64,000 nt of DNA from NCBI GenBank assembly GCA_003446015.1, contig DMBU01000044.1, forward strand, positions 1 to 64,000, in the 5' to 3' direction. Every line of letters starts with the position of its first letter. The stretch's first letter is position 1. Origin of the DNA: Bacteroidales bacterium (GTDB taxonomy: Bacteria; Bacteroidota; Bacteroidia; Bacteroidales; UBA12077). The translations under genes and the position numbers were made by a program. The notes below the pieces were generated by a model that had not been told where the DNA came from, searched no databases, and saw nothing but the letters and a program-made list of their open reading frames with translations. This document shows, piece after piece, positions 53,187 through 61,771 of the stretch.

Positions 53187-53775
53187 TTATGATTCCATCA
53201 ACTTAAAACAAATCTTATTTAATTTCTTTTGATCTAAGATATTCCTTCCATCGAATATGAAAACAGGTTTACAATACTAATATCGATTTTTTGAATGTCT
53301 AGATTTGCTATATTCTATAATACGTCCACCCTCCTTTTTTCATATTTTCAGGCTCATATATATGACTATCGAAAACAAGTTTATTTATCATTAATTTTCT
53401 ATCTCTTTCTATTTTGGAACTATGAGTTCTTGCCATTCAATTAATTGAAAAATGCAGGCGCCGTCCTCAATAGGTTTATAAATTTTAGCAGTTTATTCAA
53501 TCATATCACAATTCTAATCCTCATTCTTTCTTATCTACAGAATCATATCAATCTGCTTTTGCTCCAGCTTATACTAACTTATTATTAACTATTAACACAA
53601 TTACTTCATACAGATCATCATGTTTAGTTTAAACGACAATACCATAAAGGCAATTCATTTTCCTTTTATGTCGCTATTAAAAGCTTTATTTACTTTAACT
53701 AACAACCCCTATTTCAGTAAAATTTATACCAAAGACTGCAACTTCATTACAAGTACCTACCATCGATATTCTCAT
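53187..53775 (-). pseudogene. Eroded UDP-glucose 6-dehydrogenase remnant
   Basis: In the gap 53136-53789 the minus strand, in changing frames, spells the parts of a UDP-glucose dehydrogenase in order. The start at 53775 gives MRISMVGTC, then NFTEIGVVS before a stop. Later come CIFQLIEWQELIVPK, LVFDSHIYEPENMKKGGWTY and KPVFIFDGRNILDQKKL with stops and frameshifts between; these match the EW and FDGRNIY blocks near the C-terminus. The last two segments repeat the same block, so two copies may have decayed together. About 590 bp remain of a normal 1,300 bp gene. No other gene is seen in this 654-bp stretch. Confidence 0.75.
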
Positions 53776-53789
53776 GATCCATTATTTCA

Positions 53790-55079
53790 TTACAAACTCC
53801 AATAATTTAATTCTTTTATTTTATTTCGATAAGTCCCTTTAATATCAACAAATAAGGCATTTTCATTTGTAATTGATTTAAAATACTTTTCATCTAAATC
53901 CTTATATTTATCATGACTTACAGCAGCAACAACCACATCATAATCCTGAGCAGTTTCAGCCGCTAATTCAAATTGATATTCTTCCTTAACTTCTTCCGGA
54001 TCAGCATAAGGATCAATTACATCAACACTAACCCCATAGGAAAGAAGTTCTCTATATACATCTACTACTTTTGAATTTCGGATATCACTTACATCTTCTT
54101 TAAACGTCACTCCCATTATAAGGACTTTTGAATTTTGAATATGTTTCTCAGCTTTTACTAATTTCTTCACAATTTGTTTTGCCACATAACCACCCATGGA
54201 GTCATTTATAAAACGTCCAGAGTTAATCATTTGCGCATGATAGCCCAACTGTTTAGCTTTATGTGTAAGGTAATATGGGTCAACACCAATACAGTGCCCA
54301 CCAACTAAGCCAGGAAAGAATTTTAAGAAATTCCATTTTGTTCCGGCGGCTTCCAAAACTTCAAAAGTATTAATGTTCATACGATTGAAAATTATTGAAA
54401 GCTCATTCATAAATGCGATATTAATATCACGTTGTGTATTTTCAATAATTTTAGATGCCTCAGCAACTTTTATTGAACTTGCTCGGTGAACTCCTGCTTT
54501 AATTACCAATTCATAAACTTTTGCTATATTTTCTGCTGATTCAGTGTCACAACCAGAAGAAACTTTAACAATAGTTGTAAGTGTATTAACTTTATCTCCT
54601 GGATTAATCCGTTCCGGTGAAAATCCTACTTTAAACTGATCGATATATTTTAATCTGGATTCTTTCTCTAAAACAGGAACACAATCTTCTTCGGTTGCAC
54701 CCGGATAAACTGTTGATTCATATACCACATAATCACCTTCCTTCAACACCTTACCCACCGTTTCTGAAGCTTTTAAAACCGGGAATAAATCAGGTAAATT
54801 ATGATCGTCGATGGGGGTTGGAACAGCAACAATATAGAAATTTGCTTCTCTTAGATCTTCAATATTCGCAGTAAATTTAATATCACAATCATTAAATGCT
54901 TCTGCCGATAGTTCTCTACTTGGGTCAATTTTCTTTTTCATCAAATCAACCCTGTCCTGCTTAATATCAAATCCTATTACAGATATTTTTTTTGCAAATT
55001 CCAATGCGATTGGTAATCCCACATATCCCAATCCTATTACTGCTAATTTAGCTTCTTTTTTTACTAATTTGTTATACAT
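53790..55079 (-). CDS. UDP-N-acetylhexosamine dehydrogenase (WbpA/WbpO/TviB-type)
   Basis: 429 residues. NAD motif AVIGLGYVGLPIALEFAKK, the TPIDDHNLPDL region, STVYPGATEE, and the catalytic Cys in PGLVGGHCIGVDPYYLTHKA (about 257-276). DVIDPYADPEEV marks the C-terminal domain. It oxidises the 6-OH of UDP-GlcNAc or UDP-GalNAc to the uronic acid with two NAD+. With the WbpB, WbpE and WbpD-type genes downstream it most likely makes UDP-GlcNAcA as a start for UDP-GlcNAc(3NAc)A. The distance to the eroded dehydrogenase upstream in transcription-downstream position is only 14 bp. Confidence 0.9.
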   Translation of the reverse strand: MYNKLVKKEAKLAVIGLGYVGLPIALEFAKKISVIGFDIKQDRVDLMKKKIDPSRELSAEAFNDCDIKFTANIEDLREANFYIVAVPTPIDDHNLPDLFPVLKASETVGKVLKEGDYVVYESTVYPGATEEDCVPVLEKESRLKYIDQFKVGFSPERINPGDKVNTLTTIVKVSSGCDTESAENIAKVYELVIKAGVHRASSIKVAEASKIIENTQRDINIAFMNELSIIFNRMNINTFEVLEAAGTKWNFLKFFPGLVGGHCIGVDPYYLTHKAKQLGYHAQMINSGRFINDSMGGYVAKQIVKKLVKAEKHIQNSKVLIMGVTFKEDVSDIRNSKVVDVYRELLSYGVSVDVIDPYADPEEVKEEYQFELAAETAQDYDVVVAAVSHDKYKDLDEKYFKSITNENALFVDIKGTYRNKIKELNYWSL

Positions 55080-55107
55080 TATTTCTAAAGTTTTTGGTTA
55101 ATGGTGA

Positions 55108-55125
55108 TTCCGATAGCAATCGGAA
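55108..55125. repeat. Short dyad with AT-rich tandem words
   Basis: TTCCGAT-AGCA-ATCGGAA forms a perfect 7-bp stem with a 4-nt loop. It lies in the 154-bp gap between the WbpA- and WbpB-type genes, followed near 55205-55230 by the words CACAAATCACAATTCACAATT. This looks like non-coding repeat text seen in other Bacteroidota intergenic regions. It could terminate or slow transcription between the two genes; weak support. Confidence 0.4.
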
Positions 55126-55233
55126 GTAAATAGCACTTATCAAGTACTTTAATCTCCTCTTACACCTATTACCTCTAATTATTAATTTAATCCATATTTT
55201 CTAATCACAAATCACAATTCACAATTCATTTAT

Positions 55234-56181
55234 TTATCTGCAAAAGGGGTGAAAATCTCCATGCAAACCTATTGGCTTTTTATTTCTTATACTATGAACA
55301 ATATCTATGGCCTTTTTTGCATGATCGAGCCCATAACCATTACCATTAAGAATACTTTGATAGGTCTGTGTATGCAAATCAGTAAATCCTCCGCTAAACT
55401 CTATTTCTTTTCCTTCAACAGAAATTGATCGAAAGGTCCTCTGTCCCTTTAATCTTATCTCCTTTGGTACATCTTCAAAATCAACACTTAAAAACCACCT
55501 AACTCTTGCCCTTTCTAATTCTAAATATCCAGCTGCTTTATTTTTTTCAGATATGTGAACAATATTCTGCTTTACATTGCCAAAAATCCATGATAGCATA
55601 TCATAAAAATGCACTCCTATATTTGTTGCCACCCCACCAGACTTTTCTTCATCGCCCTTCCATGATGTAAAATACCAGTTTCCTCTACTTGTTATATAAG
55701 TAAGATCTACATCATAAACTTTATCCTTTGGTCCATTTTCTATTTCTTGCTTTAACGCTATAATAGAAGGATGTAATCTAAGTTGTAACACATTATAAAC
55801 TTTTTTCCCAGTCTCTTTTTCAATTTCTTGTAAGGCTTCAACATTCCATGGATTCAACACTAAGGGTTTCTCGCAAATCGCATCAGCACCTTGTCTTAGA
55901 GCAAATCGTATATGAGAGTCATGCAGGTAATTTGGAGAACAAATACTTACATAATCTACTTTAGTACCTTTTCGTTTTAATTTATCGATATGCCTGTCGA
56001 ATCGTTCAAATTCTACAAAGAAATCCGCATCGGGAAAATATGAATCTATTTGTCCGACACTATCAAACTTGTCTAAAGCAGCAAGTAAAATGTTATTTGT
56101 TTCTTTTATCGCTTTTAAATGGCGAATCGCAATATACCCAGCCGCCCCAATCAAAGCAAAATTTTTAATCTTGTCTTGCAT
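55234..56181 (-). CDS. WbpB/WlbA-type UDP-GlcNAcA 3-dehydrogenase
   Basis: 315 residues, Gfo/Idh/MocA family. NFALIGAAGYIAIRHLKAIK (NAD-binding), DYVSICSPNYLHDSHIRFAL, DAICEKPLVLNPWNVEAL (with the EKP motif) and GGVATNIGVHFYDMLSWIFG. It oxidises C3 of UDP-GlcNAcA to a 3-keto sugar, coupled to the aminotransferase WbpE type. Its context, with WbpA, WbpE and WbpD types in the same operon, makes this function well supported. Confidence 0.9.
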   Translation of the reverse strand: MQDKIKNFALIGAAGYIAIRHLKAIKETNNILLAALDKFDSVGQIDSYFPDADFFVEFERFDRHIDKLKRKGTKVDYVSICSPNYLHDSHIRFALRQGADAICEKPLVLNPWNVEALQEIEKETGKKVYNVLQLRLHPSIIALKQEIENGPKDKVYDVDLTYITSRGNWYFTSWKGDEEKSGGVATNIGVHFYDMLSWIFGNVKQNIVHISEKNKAAGYLELERARVRWFLSVDFEDVPKEIRLKGQRTFRSISVEGKEIEFSGGFTDLHTQTYQSILNGNGYGLDHAKKAIDIVHSIRNKKPIGLHGDFHPFCR

Positions 56182-56349
56182 TTTATTTATTTAAAATTTG
56201 CACAAAAGTATTAAATCTCAAGGAAAATAATAATTAAATTGGTCTTTTTATTCTCTTAAATCATTCATAAAGAACATGGACTAAAGTTCTCATTCACTGT
56301 TTTTCCCCTACTGGGCTTTAGCACTTAATTAACATTTCAGTTAGTGCTT

Positions 56350-57396
56350 CTATTCTATTTTATAATATGATTTGTACCACTCTATAAACTTGCTTACACC
56401 ATAATTAATATCCGTTGCAGGTTTGTATCCTAAGTCTTCAATTAAATCAGTAACATCTGCCCAGGTTTTTTCAACATCACCTGCTTGTATAGGCATTAAA
56501 TTCCGTATTGCTTTTTTATTTAATGCTATTTCAATAGCATCAATAAAATCAATCAGTTTAACAGGAGTACTATTTCCGATATTATAGATTTTATATGGAG
56601 CAACTGATACTGAAGGATTCTCAATTTTCTCTTTTCCTTTAGGAGGATTCTCCAAAACCTTAACAATACCATTTACAATATCATCAATATAAGTAAAATC
56701 GCGTTGCATATTACCATAATTATAAACATCAATCGGTTTATCTTCAAGAATTGCCTTTGTAAAAATGAACAATGCCATATCGGGTCGTCCCCAGGGGCCA
56801 TAAACCGTAAAGAATCTTAATCCGGTTGTTGGCAATTTGAATAAATAACTATAGGTATGCGACATTAATTCATTGGATTTTTTACTGGCAGCATAAAGGC
56901 TTATGGGATGATCAACATTATCACTTGTGGAAAATGGCATTTTGGTATTGAGCCCATATACACTTGAGCTACTTGCATAAACCAAATGTTTAATCGAATT
57001 ATGCCTACAAGCCTCAAGGATATTCGTAAAGCCTAAAATATTGCTATTTATATATGCATGTGGATTTTCCAAACTATATCTTACACCTGCCTGAGCAGCT
57101 AAATTGACAACAAGGTCAAATTTTTCTTTTTTAAATAAAGTATTAATATTCTCCTGATCTTCAAGGTCCAGTTTAATGAACCTATAGTTATCAAATTTTT
57201 CGGAGCGTAGCAATGTATTATATTCTATTTGTTCCCTTTTTATACCAGATTCATTAAGCCTTCCATATTTTAAATTTACATCGTAATAATCATTAATGTT
57301 GTCCAGGCCAACAACTTCATAACCTTTTGCTATTAAAACATTGGCTAAATGAAATCCAATAAATCCAGCTGTACCTGTTATTAAAACTTTACTCAT
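56350..57396 (-). CDS. UDP-glucuronate 4-epimerase-like SDR
   Basis: 348 residues. LITGTAGFIGFHLANVLIAK is the NAD motif, DNINDYYDVNLKYGRLNE is typical of the GAE (UDP-glucuronate 4-epimerase) branch, SSSSVYG and YAASKKSNELMSHTYSYLF carry the catalytic Tyr-Lys, and VYNYGNMQRDFTYIDDIV follows. It likely converts UDP-GlcA to UDP-GalA. In this locus it could also act on UDP-GlcNAcA, as WbpP-type enzymes act on N-acetylated forms. The gap at 56182-56349 is short and without a gene. Confidence 0.85.
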   Translation of the reverse strand: MSKVLITGTAGFIGFHLANVLIAKGYEVVGLDNINDYYDVNLKYGRLNESGIKREQIEYNTLLRSEKFDNYRFIKLDLEDQENINTLFKKEKFDLVVNLAAQAGVRYSLENPHAYINSNILGFTNILEACRHNSIKHLVYASSSSVYGLNTKMPFSTSDNVDHPISLYAASKKSNELMSHTYSYLFKLPTTGLRFFTVYGPWGRPDMALFIFTKAILEDKPIDVYNYGNMQRDFTYIDDIVNGIVKVLENPPKGKEKIENPSVSVAPYKIYNIGNSTPVKLIDFIDAIEIALNKKAIRNLMPIQAGDVEKTWADVTDLIEDLGYKPATDINYGVSKFIEWYKSYYKIE

Positions 57397-57497
57397 TTTA
57401 TCTGAAAAATTTTGTATTTAAATTCGTATAAATTTACACTAACAAAGTTAAAATCTTGTAGAATATTAATTTATGTTCTGTTACATGACATATTCCT

Positions 57498-57690
57498 CGC
57501 AAAGGACGCAAAAATTTCAACGCAAAAGATTCGCAAAGTTTATAATTTATGTACTACTCTGTGAATATAATCTTTCAACTTTCTGGAATTAAAATCTATA
57601 AGTATATCTATAGCAGCTCCAATTATTTGACATGAAATATCATTTTCTTTGCGCATTTCGCATTATTGTTTTCGCGTGCTTTGCGTGGAA
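57498..57690. repeat. Flanking repeat of a GxxExxY-type element
   Basis: The stretch starts with CGCAAAGGACGC and CGCAAAAGATTCGCAAAG and ends with CTTTGCGCATTTCGC and GTGCTTTGCGTGG, which are inverted versions of the same word CGCAAAG. Such repeats commonly surround GxxExxY genes in Bacteroidota. The gene remnant lies inside. The rest of the 403-bp gap (57397-57799) has no gene. Confidence 0.6.
57540..57656 (-). pseudogene. GxxExxY-family protein remnant
   Basis: An ATG at 57656 opens a 38-codon frame that begins MRKENDISCQIIGAAIDI and ends at TAA 57540. The first 17 residues match the start of GxxExxY proteins (NDISYQIIGAAIEVHK); after that the sequence is no longer like the family, so the rest, including the GxxExxY motif itself, is lost. 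The CGCAAAG repeats that usually surround this gene are present on both sides. Confidence 0.75.
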
Positions 57691-57799
57691 CAAATTTTTG
57701 AACCCAACAGAACTCCAAAATCTTAAATCGCTCAAAAAACAAAAAATAATCAAATCAAGAACTATTTATAATTTGTTTTTTTACTTTTTTTATTTCTGA

Positions 57800-58372
57800 T
57801 TAGTCCACTTTTATAACCTGATCATCTTTTAGCTGATATTTCTCTTTACTTTCAGGACAAATGGCGATACCTTTATCATTAAAGTTTAAACGATGCCCGA
57901 ATTCACTCATCCAGCCAATCTGCTTTGCCGGATTACCAACAATTAAAGCATACGGCTTAACATTTTTAGTAACAACTGCCCCTGCACCAATAAAAGCATA
58001 TTCTCCAATATCATGTCCACAAACAATAGTCGCATTTGCACCTATTGAAGCTCCTTTTTTCACGATTGTTTTTTCGTATTTATCCTTTCTTACGATTCCA
58101 CTTCTTGGGTTCGTAATATTTGTAAAAACCATTGATGGCCCCAAAAAAACTTCATCTTCGCAAATTACGCCTGTATAAATAGAAACATTGTTTTGCACTT
58201 TTACATTATTGCCCAAAACAACTTCCGGTGATATAACAACATTTTGTCCAATATTACAATTAATTCCAATTTTACAGCCAGGCATAATGTGCGAGAAATG
58301 CCAGATTTTAGTTCCTTCTCCTATTTGACAACCATCGTCAATTACAGCGGTTTCATGAGCAAAATAATTCAT
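57800..58372 (-). CDS. WbpD/WlbB-type N-acetyltransferase
   Basis: 190 residues, left-handed beta-helix. YFAHETAVIDDGCQIGEGTK, IWHFSHIMPGCKIG, NIGQNVVISPEVVLG, and GASIGANATIVCGHDIG are the hexapeptide coils, with the family-typical MVFTNITNPRSGIVRKDKY loop. It N-acetylates the 3-amino group of UDP-GlcNAc3NA using acetyl-CoA. The WbpE-type gene is 6 bp upstream. Very good match to the WbpD/WlbB branch. Confidence 0.92.
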   Translation of the reverse strand: MNYFAHETAVIDDGCQIGEGTKIWHFSHIMPGCKIGINCNIGQNVVISPEVVLGNNVKVQNNVSIYTGVICEDEVFLGPSMVFTNITNPRSGIVRKDKYEKTIVKKGASIGANATIVCGHDIGEYAFIGAGAVVTKNVKPYALIVGNPAKQIGWMSEFGHRLNFNDKGIAICPESKEKYQLKDDQVIKVD

Positions 58373-58378
58373 ATTGTT

Positions 58379-59500
58379 TTATTTAAAAAATTCAATAATC
58401 GAAGATACAATAAACTCTTGTTCCTCCCTAGTTATTTCTGTATGAATTGGTAATGATAAAACCGTTCTTGACAATCTTTCTGTTACAGAAAACACTTCGG
58501 TATTCTTTTTTTTATATGCTTTTTGAAAATGTAAAGGAACCGGATAATAAATCATGGAAGGGATACCATTATCTTTAAGCAATTTCTGTAAATCATCTCT
58601 ATTAATTGACTCATCGAGTAGTAAAGTATATTGATGATATACATGAGTAGAGTATTCAGCAGTTTTTGGAGTTTTAATTCCAGGAATATTTTTCAATAAT
58701 TCATCGTAAATCTTTGCAGCTTTTTGTCTGGAAACAGTATAATCAGTTAAATATTTCAATTTAACATCCAAAATTGCTGCCTGCAAAGTATCTAATCTGG
58801 AATTACAACCTATAATATCGTGATGATATTTAACACTCTGACCATGGTTAGCAATCATCTTACATTTCTTTGCAAGTTCATCATTTTTCACAAAAAGAGC
58901 TCCGCCATCGCCATAGCATCCTAAATTCTTAGAAGGGAAAAAAGAAGTTGTGCCAATATCGCCAATAGTACCTGCTTGCATTATTCGTCCATCTGAAAAA
59001 GTATAGTTCGCTCCAATTGCTTGTGCTGTATCTTCTAATACAAAAAGATCATGTTTTGAAGCAATTTTCATTATAGTCTCCATATCAGCACACTGTCCAT
59101 ACAAATGGACAGGAACAATTGCTTTTGTTCCTGGGCTGATTTTTCCCTCAATTTGATTTACATCAATGGTAAAGTATTCAGGATGAACATCTACAAATAC
59201 AGGTTCCAGTTTTAGTAAAGCAATAACTTCTGCAGTTGCAACATAGGTATGAACCGGAACGATTACTTCATCACCTGGTTCCAGACCTAAAGCCATTAAA
59301 GCAATTTGCAGGGCATCTGTTCCATTTGCACAGGGAACAACATTTATACCTCCTAAATACGTAGAAAGATTATTGGAAAATTCCTCAACTTTTGGTCCAT
59401 TAATAAATGCTGTTGAATCAAGTACTTCCTGAATCCCGGCATTAATCTCATTTTTTATCTTTTCATACTGACCTTTAAGGTCGACCATTTGAATATTCAT
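58379..59500 (-). CDS. WbpE/WlbC-type 3-oxo-sugar aminotransferase
   Basis: 373 residues from the ATG at 59500 (MNIQMVDLKGQYEKIKNEI); an earlier ATG at 59512 is possible. DegT-family PLP enzyme with NGTDALQIALMALGLEPGDE, DTAQAIGANYTF, and the catalytic Lys in TSFFPSKNLGCYGDGGALF. It aminates C3 of the 3-keto sugar made by the WbpB-type enzyme, with glutamate as donor, to give UDP-GlcNAc3NA. The first gene of this block in transcription order. Confidence 0.9.
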   Translation of the reverse strand: MNIQMVDLKGQYEKIKNEINAGIQEVLDSTAFINGPKVEEFSNNLSTYLGGINVVPCANGTDALQIALMALGLEPGDEVIVPVHTYVATAEVIALLKLEPVFVDVHPEYFTIDVNQIEGKISPGTKAIVPVHLYGQCADMETIMKIASKHDLFVLEDTAQAIGANYTFSDGRIMQAGTIGDIGTTSFFPSKNLGCYGDGGALFVKNDELAKKCKMIANHGQSVKYHHDIIGCNSRLDTLQAAILDVKLKYLTDYTVSRQKAAKIYDELLKNIPGIKTPKTAEYSTHVYHQYTLLLDESINRDDLQKLLKDNGIPSMIYYPVPLHFQKAYKKKNTEVFSVTERLSRTVLSLPIHTEITREEQEFIVSSIIEFFK

Positions 59501-59519
59501 ACTAAATTGCATTAATATT

Positions 59520-59580
59520 TAAAACCAATAACAAGAAACTCAAAACTCAAAACTCGTAACAAGTTGAACTAGTAACAAAC
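59520..59580. repeat. Low-complexity tandem words (CAAAACTC-type)
   Basis: The words AACAAGAAACTC, AAAACTCAAAACTC, GTAACAAG and AGTAACAAACATT repeat in the gap between the WbpE-type gene and the rny terminator. This is non-coding and looks like the same class of intergenic text as at 24003-24126. No function is assigned. Confidence 0.45.
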
Positions 59581-59599
59581 ATTAAAAATAATAAAAAAA

Positions 59600-59621
59600 A
59601 GCCCCAGTTAAAATCAGGGCT
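59600..59621 (-). terminator. Intrinsic terminator of rny
   Basis: AGCCC (59600-59604) and GGGCT (59617-59621) pair around a 12-nt loop, with a run of eight Ts following on the minus strand (complement of 59593-59600). It lies 24 bp beyond the rny stop. Confidence 0.75.
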
Positions 59622-59644
59622 CATCTTTGATTTAATAAATAAGT

Positions 59645-61216
59645 TTATTTTGCATAATTAATTGCTCTTGTTTCTCTAATTACTGTAATTTTTATTTGTC
59701 CCGGATAAGTCATCTCGTTTTGAATTTTTTGAGAAATATCGTACGATAACTTTTCAGCTTCTTCGTCACTTACCTTCTCACTTCCTACAATAACACGTAA
59801 TTCTCTTCCAGCCTGAATTGCATATGTTTTCATAACTCCCGGATGAGCTAGAGCCAAATCTTCCAAATCTTTTAATCTTTTAATGTACGATTCAACCACT
59901 TCTCTTCTTGCACCCGGACGCGCTCCGGATATAGCATCACAAACCTGAACAATTGGAGAAATAAGCGATGTCATTTCTATTTCATCGTGGTGTGCTCCAA
60001 TTGCGTTGCATACTTCTGGTTTTTCCTTATATCTCTCAGCGATTTTCATACCTAAAATTGCATGTGGCAATTCTGGCTCATCGTCTGGCACTTTTCCAAT
60101 ATCATGCAAGAGACCTGCTCGTTTTGCCAATTTAGGATTAAGCCCAAGTTCTGCAGCCATAATAGCAGATAAGTTCGCTACTTCACGCGAGTGTTGAAGT
60201 AAATTTTGTCCATAAGATGAACGGTATTTCATTTTACCGATTAATCGTATAATTTCAGGATGCAAACCATGAACACCTAAGTCGATTGTTGTTCTTTTTC
60301 CAATTTCAATAATTTCCTCTTCAATTTGTTTCTGTGTTTTCAGAACCACTTCTTCAATTCTAGCTGGATGAATTCTTCCATCAGTTACTAATTGGTGTAG
60401 CGCTAATCGTGCTATTTCACGACGAACAGGGTCAAAAGCAGAAAGGATAATTGCTTCCGGTGTATCATCGACAATAATTTCAACTCCGGTTGCTGCTTCT
60501 AAAGCTCTGATATTTCTACCTTCGCGTCCAATAATTCTACCTTTAATTTCGTCGCTATCAATATTAAATACAGTTACTGAATTCTCAACAGCAGACTCTG
60601 TTGCTACACGCTGAACTGTCTGAACAACAATGCGTTTTGCTTCTTTGTTTGCAGTCATTCGGGCTTCGTCCATGATCTCATTAATCTCGGACATTGCTTC
60701 AGTTTTTGCCTCAGCTTTGAGAGACTCGATTAACTGTTCTTTTGCTTCTTCAGCTGATAATCCGGAAATTGCTTCAAGTTGTTCTACTTGCTGTTTATGC
60801 ATTCGTTCCAACTCTTCGCTTCGTTTTTCAACGATATCCATTTGAACTTGCAGATTCTCGCGAATAACATCAATCTCTTTTCTTTTTCTTTGACTCTCCT
60901 CAATTTTTTGAGAAAGAGAAATTTCTTTTTGTTTAAAATTATTTTCAGCAGCTATTAATTTATGCGAGCGTTCATTTATTTCTTTTTCATGCTCACTCTT
61001 TAATTGCAAGAATTTTTCTTTAGCCTGCAGAATTTTATCTTTTCTTATAACTTCAGCCTCAGCCTCAGCTTCCCTAATTAATTTTTTACTTTTTGTTGTT
61101 AAAGCTTTATCCCATATAAAATAGGAAATAAATCCTCCAACAATTAAAGCAACAGAAGCAGCAATTATCCCAACTACAGCTACTGAAATTACCCCAAATA
61201 TTGTTGAAATTATCAT
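59645..61216 (-). CDS. rny: Ribonuclease Y
   Basis: 523 residues, full length. An N-terminal membrane helix (VAVVGIIAASVALIVGGFIS), a long coiled coil (about 35-205), a KH domain with IIGREGRNIRALEAATGVEI (about 228-247) and an HD domain with LLHDIGKVPDDEPELPHAIL (about 368-387). Endoribonuclease that starts mRNA decay at the membrane. In Bacteroidota it takes a role like RNase E elsewhere. It is preceded by the 6S RNA and zapA, in a conserved order. Confidence 0.97.
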   Translation of the reverse strand: MIISTIFGVISVAVVGIIAASVALIVGGFISYFIWDKALTTKSKKLIREAEAEAEVIRKDKILQAKEKFLQLKSEHEKEINERSHKLIAAENNFKQKEISLSQKIEESQRKRKEIDVIRENLQVQMDIVEKRSEELERMHKQQVEQLEAISGLSAEEAKEQLIESLKAEAKTEAMSEINEIMDEARMTANKEAKRIVVQTVQRVATESAVENSVTVFNIDSDEIKGRIIGREGRNIRALEAATGVEIIVDDTPEAIILSAFDPVRREIARLALHQLVTDGRIHPARIEEVVLKTQKQIEEEIIEIGKRTTIDLGVHGLHPEIIRLIGKMKYRSSYGQNLLQHSREVANLSAIMAAELGLNPKLAKRAGLLHDIGKVPDDEPELPHAILGMKIAERYKEKPEVCNAIGAHHDEIEMTSLISPIVQVCDAISGARPGARREVVESYIKRLKDLEDLALAHPGVMKTYAIQAGRELRVIVGSEKVSDEEAEKLSYDISQKIQNEMTYPGQIKITVIRETRAINYAK

Positions 61217-61241
61217 GTTTATAATGTTTAATTTATATAAT

Positions 61242-61436
61242 AAAAAACCCGCATTATTATCTTCAATTCTCCAAAAACCCCAATTTTAATGGGTGGAGCT
61301 GCCATTCAATTTCGGCCATCCCCTGTTCCCGAAGGAATTCCGACGAATCGGAATGGGGCCCGCCCTCAGTTAAATAAGCTTTACTCCAATCGGTAAAGTG
61401 TTGAGTTTTACAGTAATTAAAGAAATAATACGGGCA
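61242..61436 (-). ncRNA. ssrS: Probable 6S RNA
   Basis: Between zapA and rny the minus strand can fold as one long hairpin of about 195 nt. CCCGTATTATT (61434-61424) pairs with AATAATGCGGG (61258-61248), 11 bp with one G-U, then a T-run completes a terminator. Inside are CTTTAC/GTAAAG, a terminal hairpin ATTCCGA-TTCG-TCGGAAT (61354-61337) and a second UUCG loop. The size, the long closing stem, the GC-rich core in AT-rich DNA, and the place just downstream of zapA (as for ssrS in many bacteria) all fit 6S RNA, which binds RNA polymerase. A covariance search would settle it. Confidence 0.7.
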
Positions 61437-61463
61437 AAATCGTAATTTATATTTTAAAGAACG

Positions 61464-61757
61464 TTAGTATTCTCTTTTTAAAAATTCATTCAGCTCATTA
61501 TCCAGGTCCTTCAGTTCTTCCAGAGCAGGCGATATTTCAAGATTTGAATCAAATTCAATGACTTTTATTACATATTGCAAAGCAGCCATTGCTAAAAAAT
61601 CTTGTATATCTTTATCGGTGTATCTTTGTTTATATTGTAACACCTTTTCATTAATCATCTTTGCTGCCTTACGAATCTTCTCCTCATCTTTCCTGTCTAT
61701 TTTAAGTGGATAATATCTGTCTGCAACATTAACCCTTATTGATAATTTATCTTCCAT
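61464..61757 (-). CDS. zapA: Cell division protein ZapA
   Basis: 97 residues. Beta-alpha N-terminal domain with LSIRVNVADRYYPLKIDRKD and EEKIRKAAKMINEKVLQYKQ, and a C-terminal coiled coil (AALQYVIKVIEFDSNLEISP). ZapA binds FtsZ and bundles its filaments at mid-cell. It is preceded at 15 bp by a coiled-coil partner gene and followed by the 6S RNA. Confidence 0.92.
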   Translation of the reverse strand: MEDKLSIRVNVADRYYPLKIDRKDEEKIRKAAKMINEKVLQYKQRYTDKDIQDFLAMAALQYVIKVIEFDSNLEISPALEELKDLDNELNEFLKREY

Positions 61758-61771
61758 TATCTAATCAGATT

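Noticed and set aside
53620..53805. A 61-codon plus-strand frame in the gap before the WbpA-type gene
   Set aside because: It is opposite the N-terminal part of the eroded UDP-glucose dehydrogenase and has no features of its own.
59520..59580. A toxin-antitoxin or small RNA gene in the gap before the rny terminator
   Set aside because: The sequence is simple repeated text without a start codon, promoter or hairpin.
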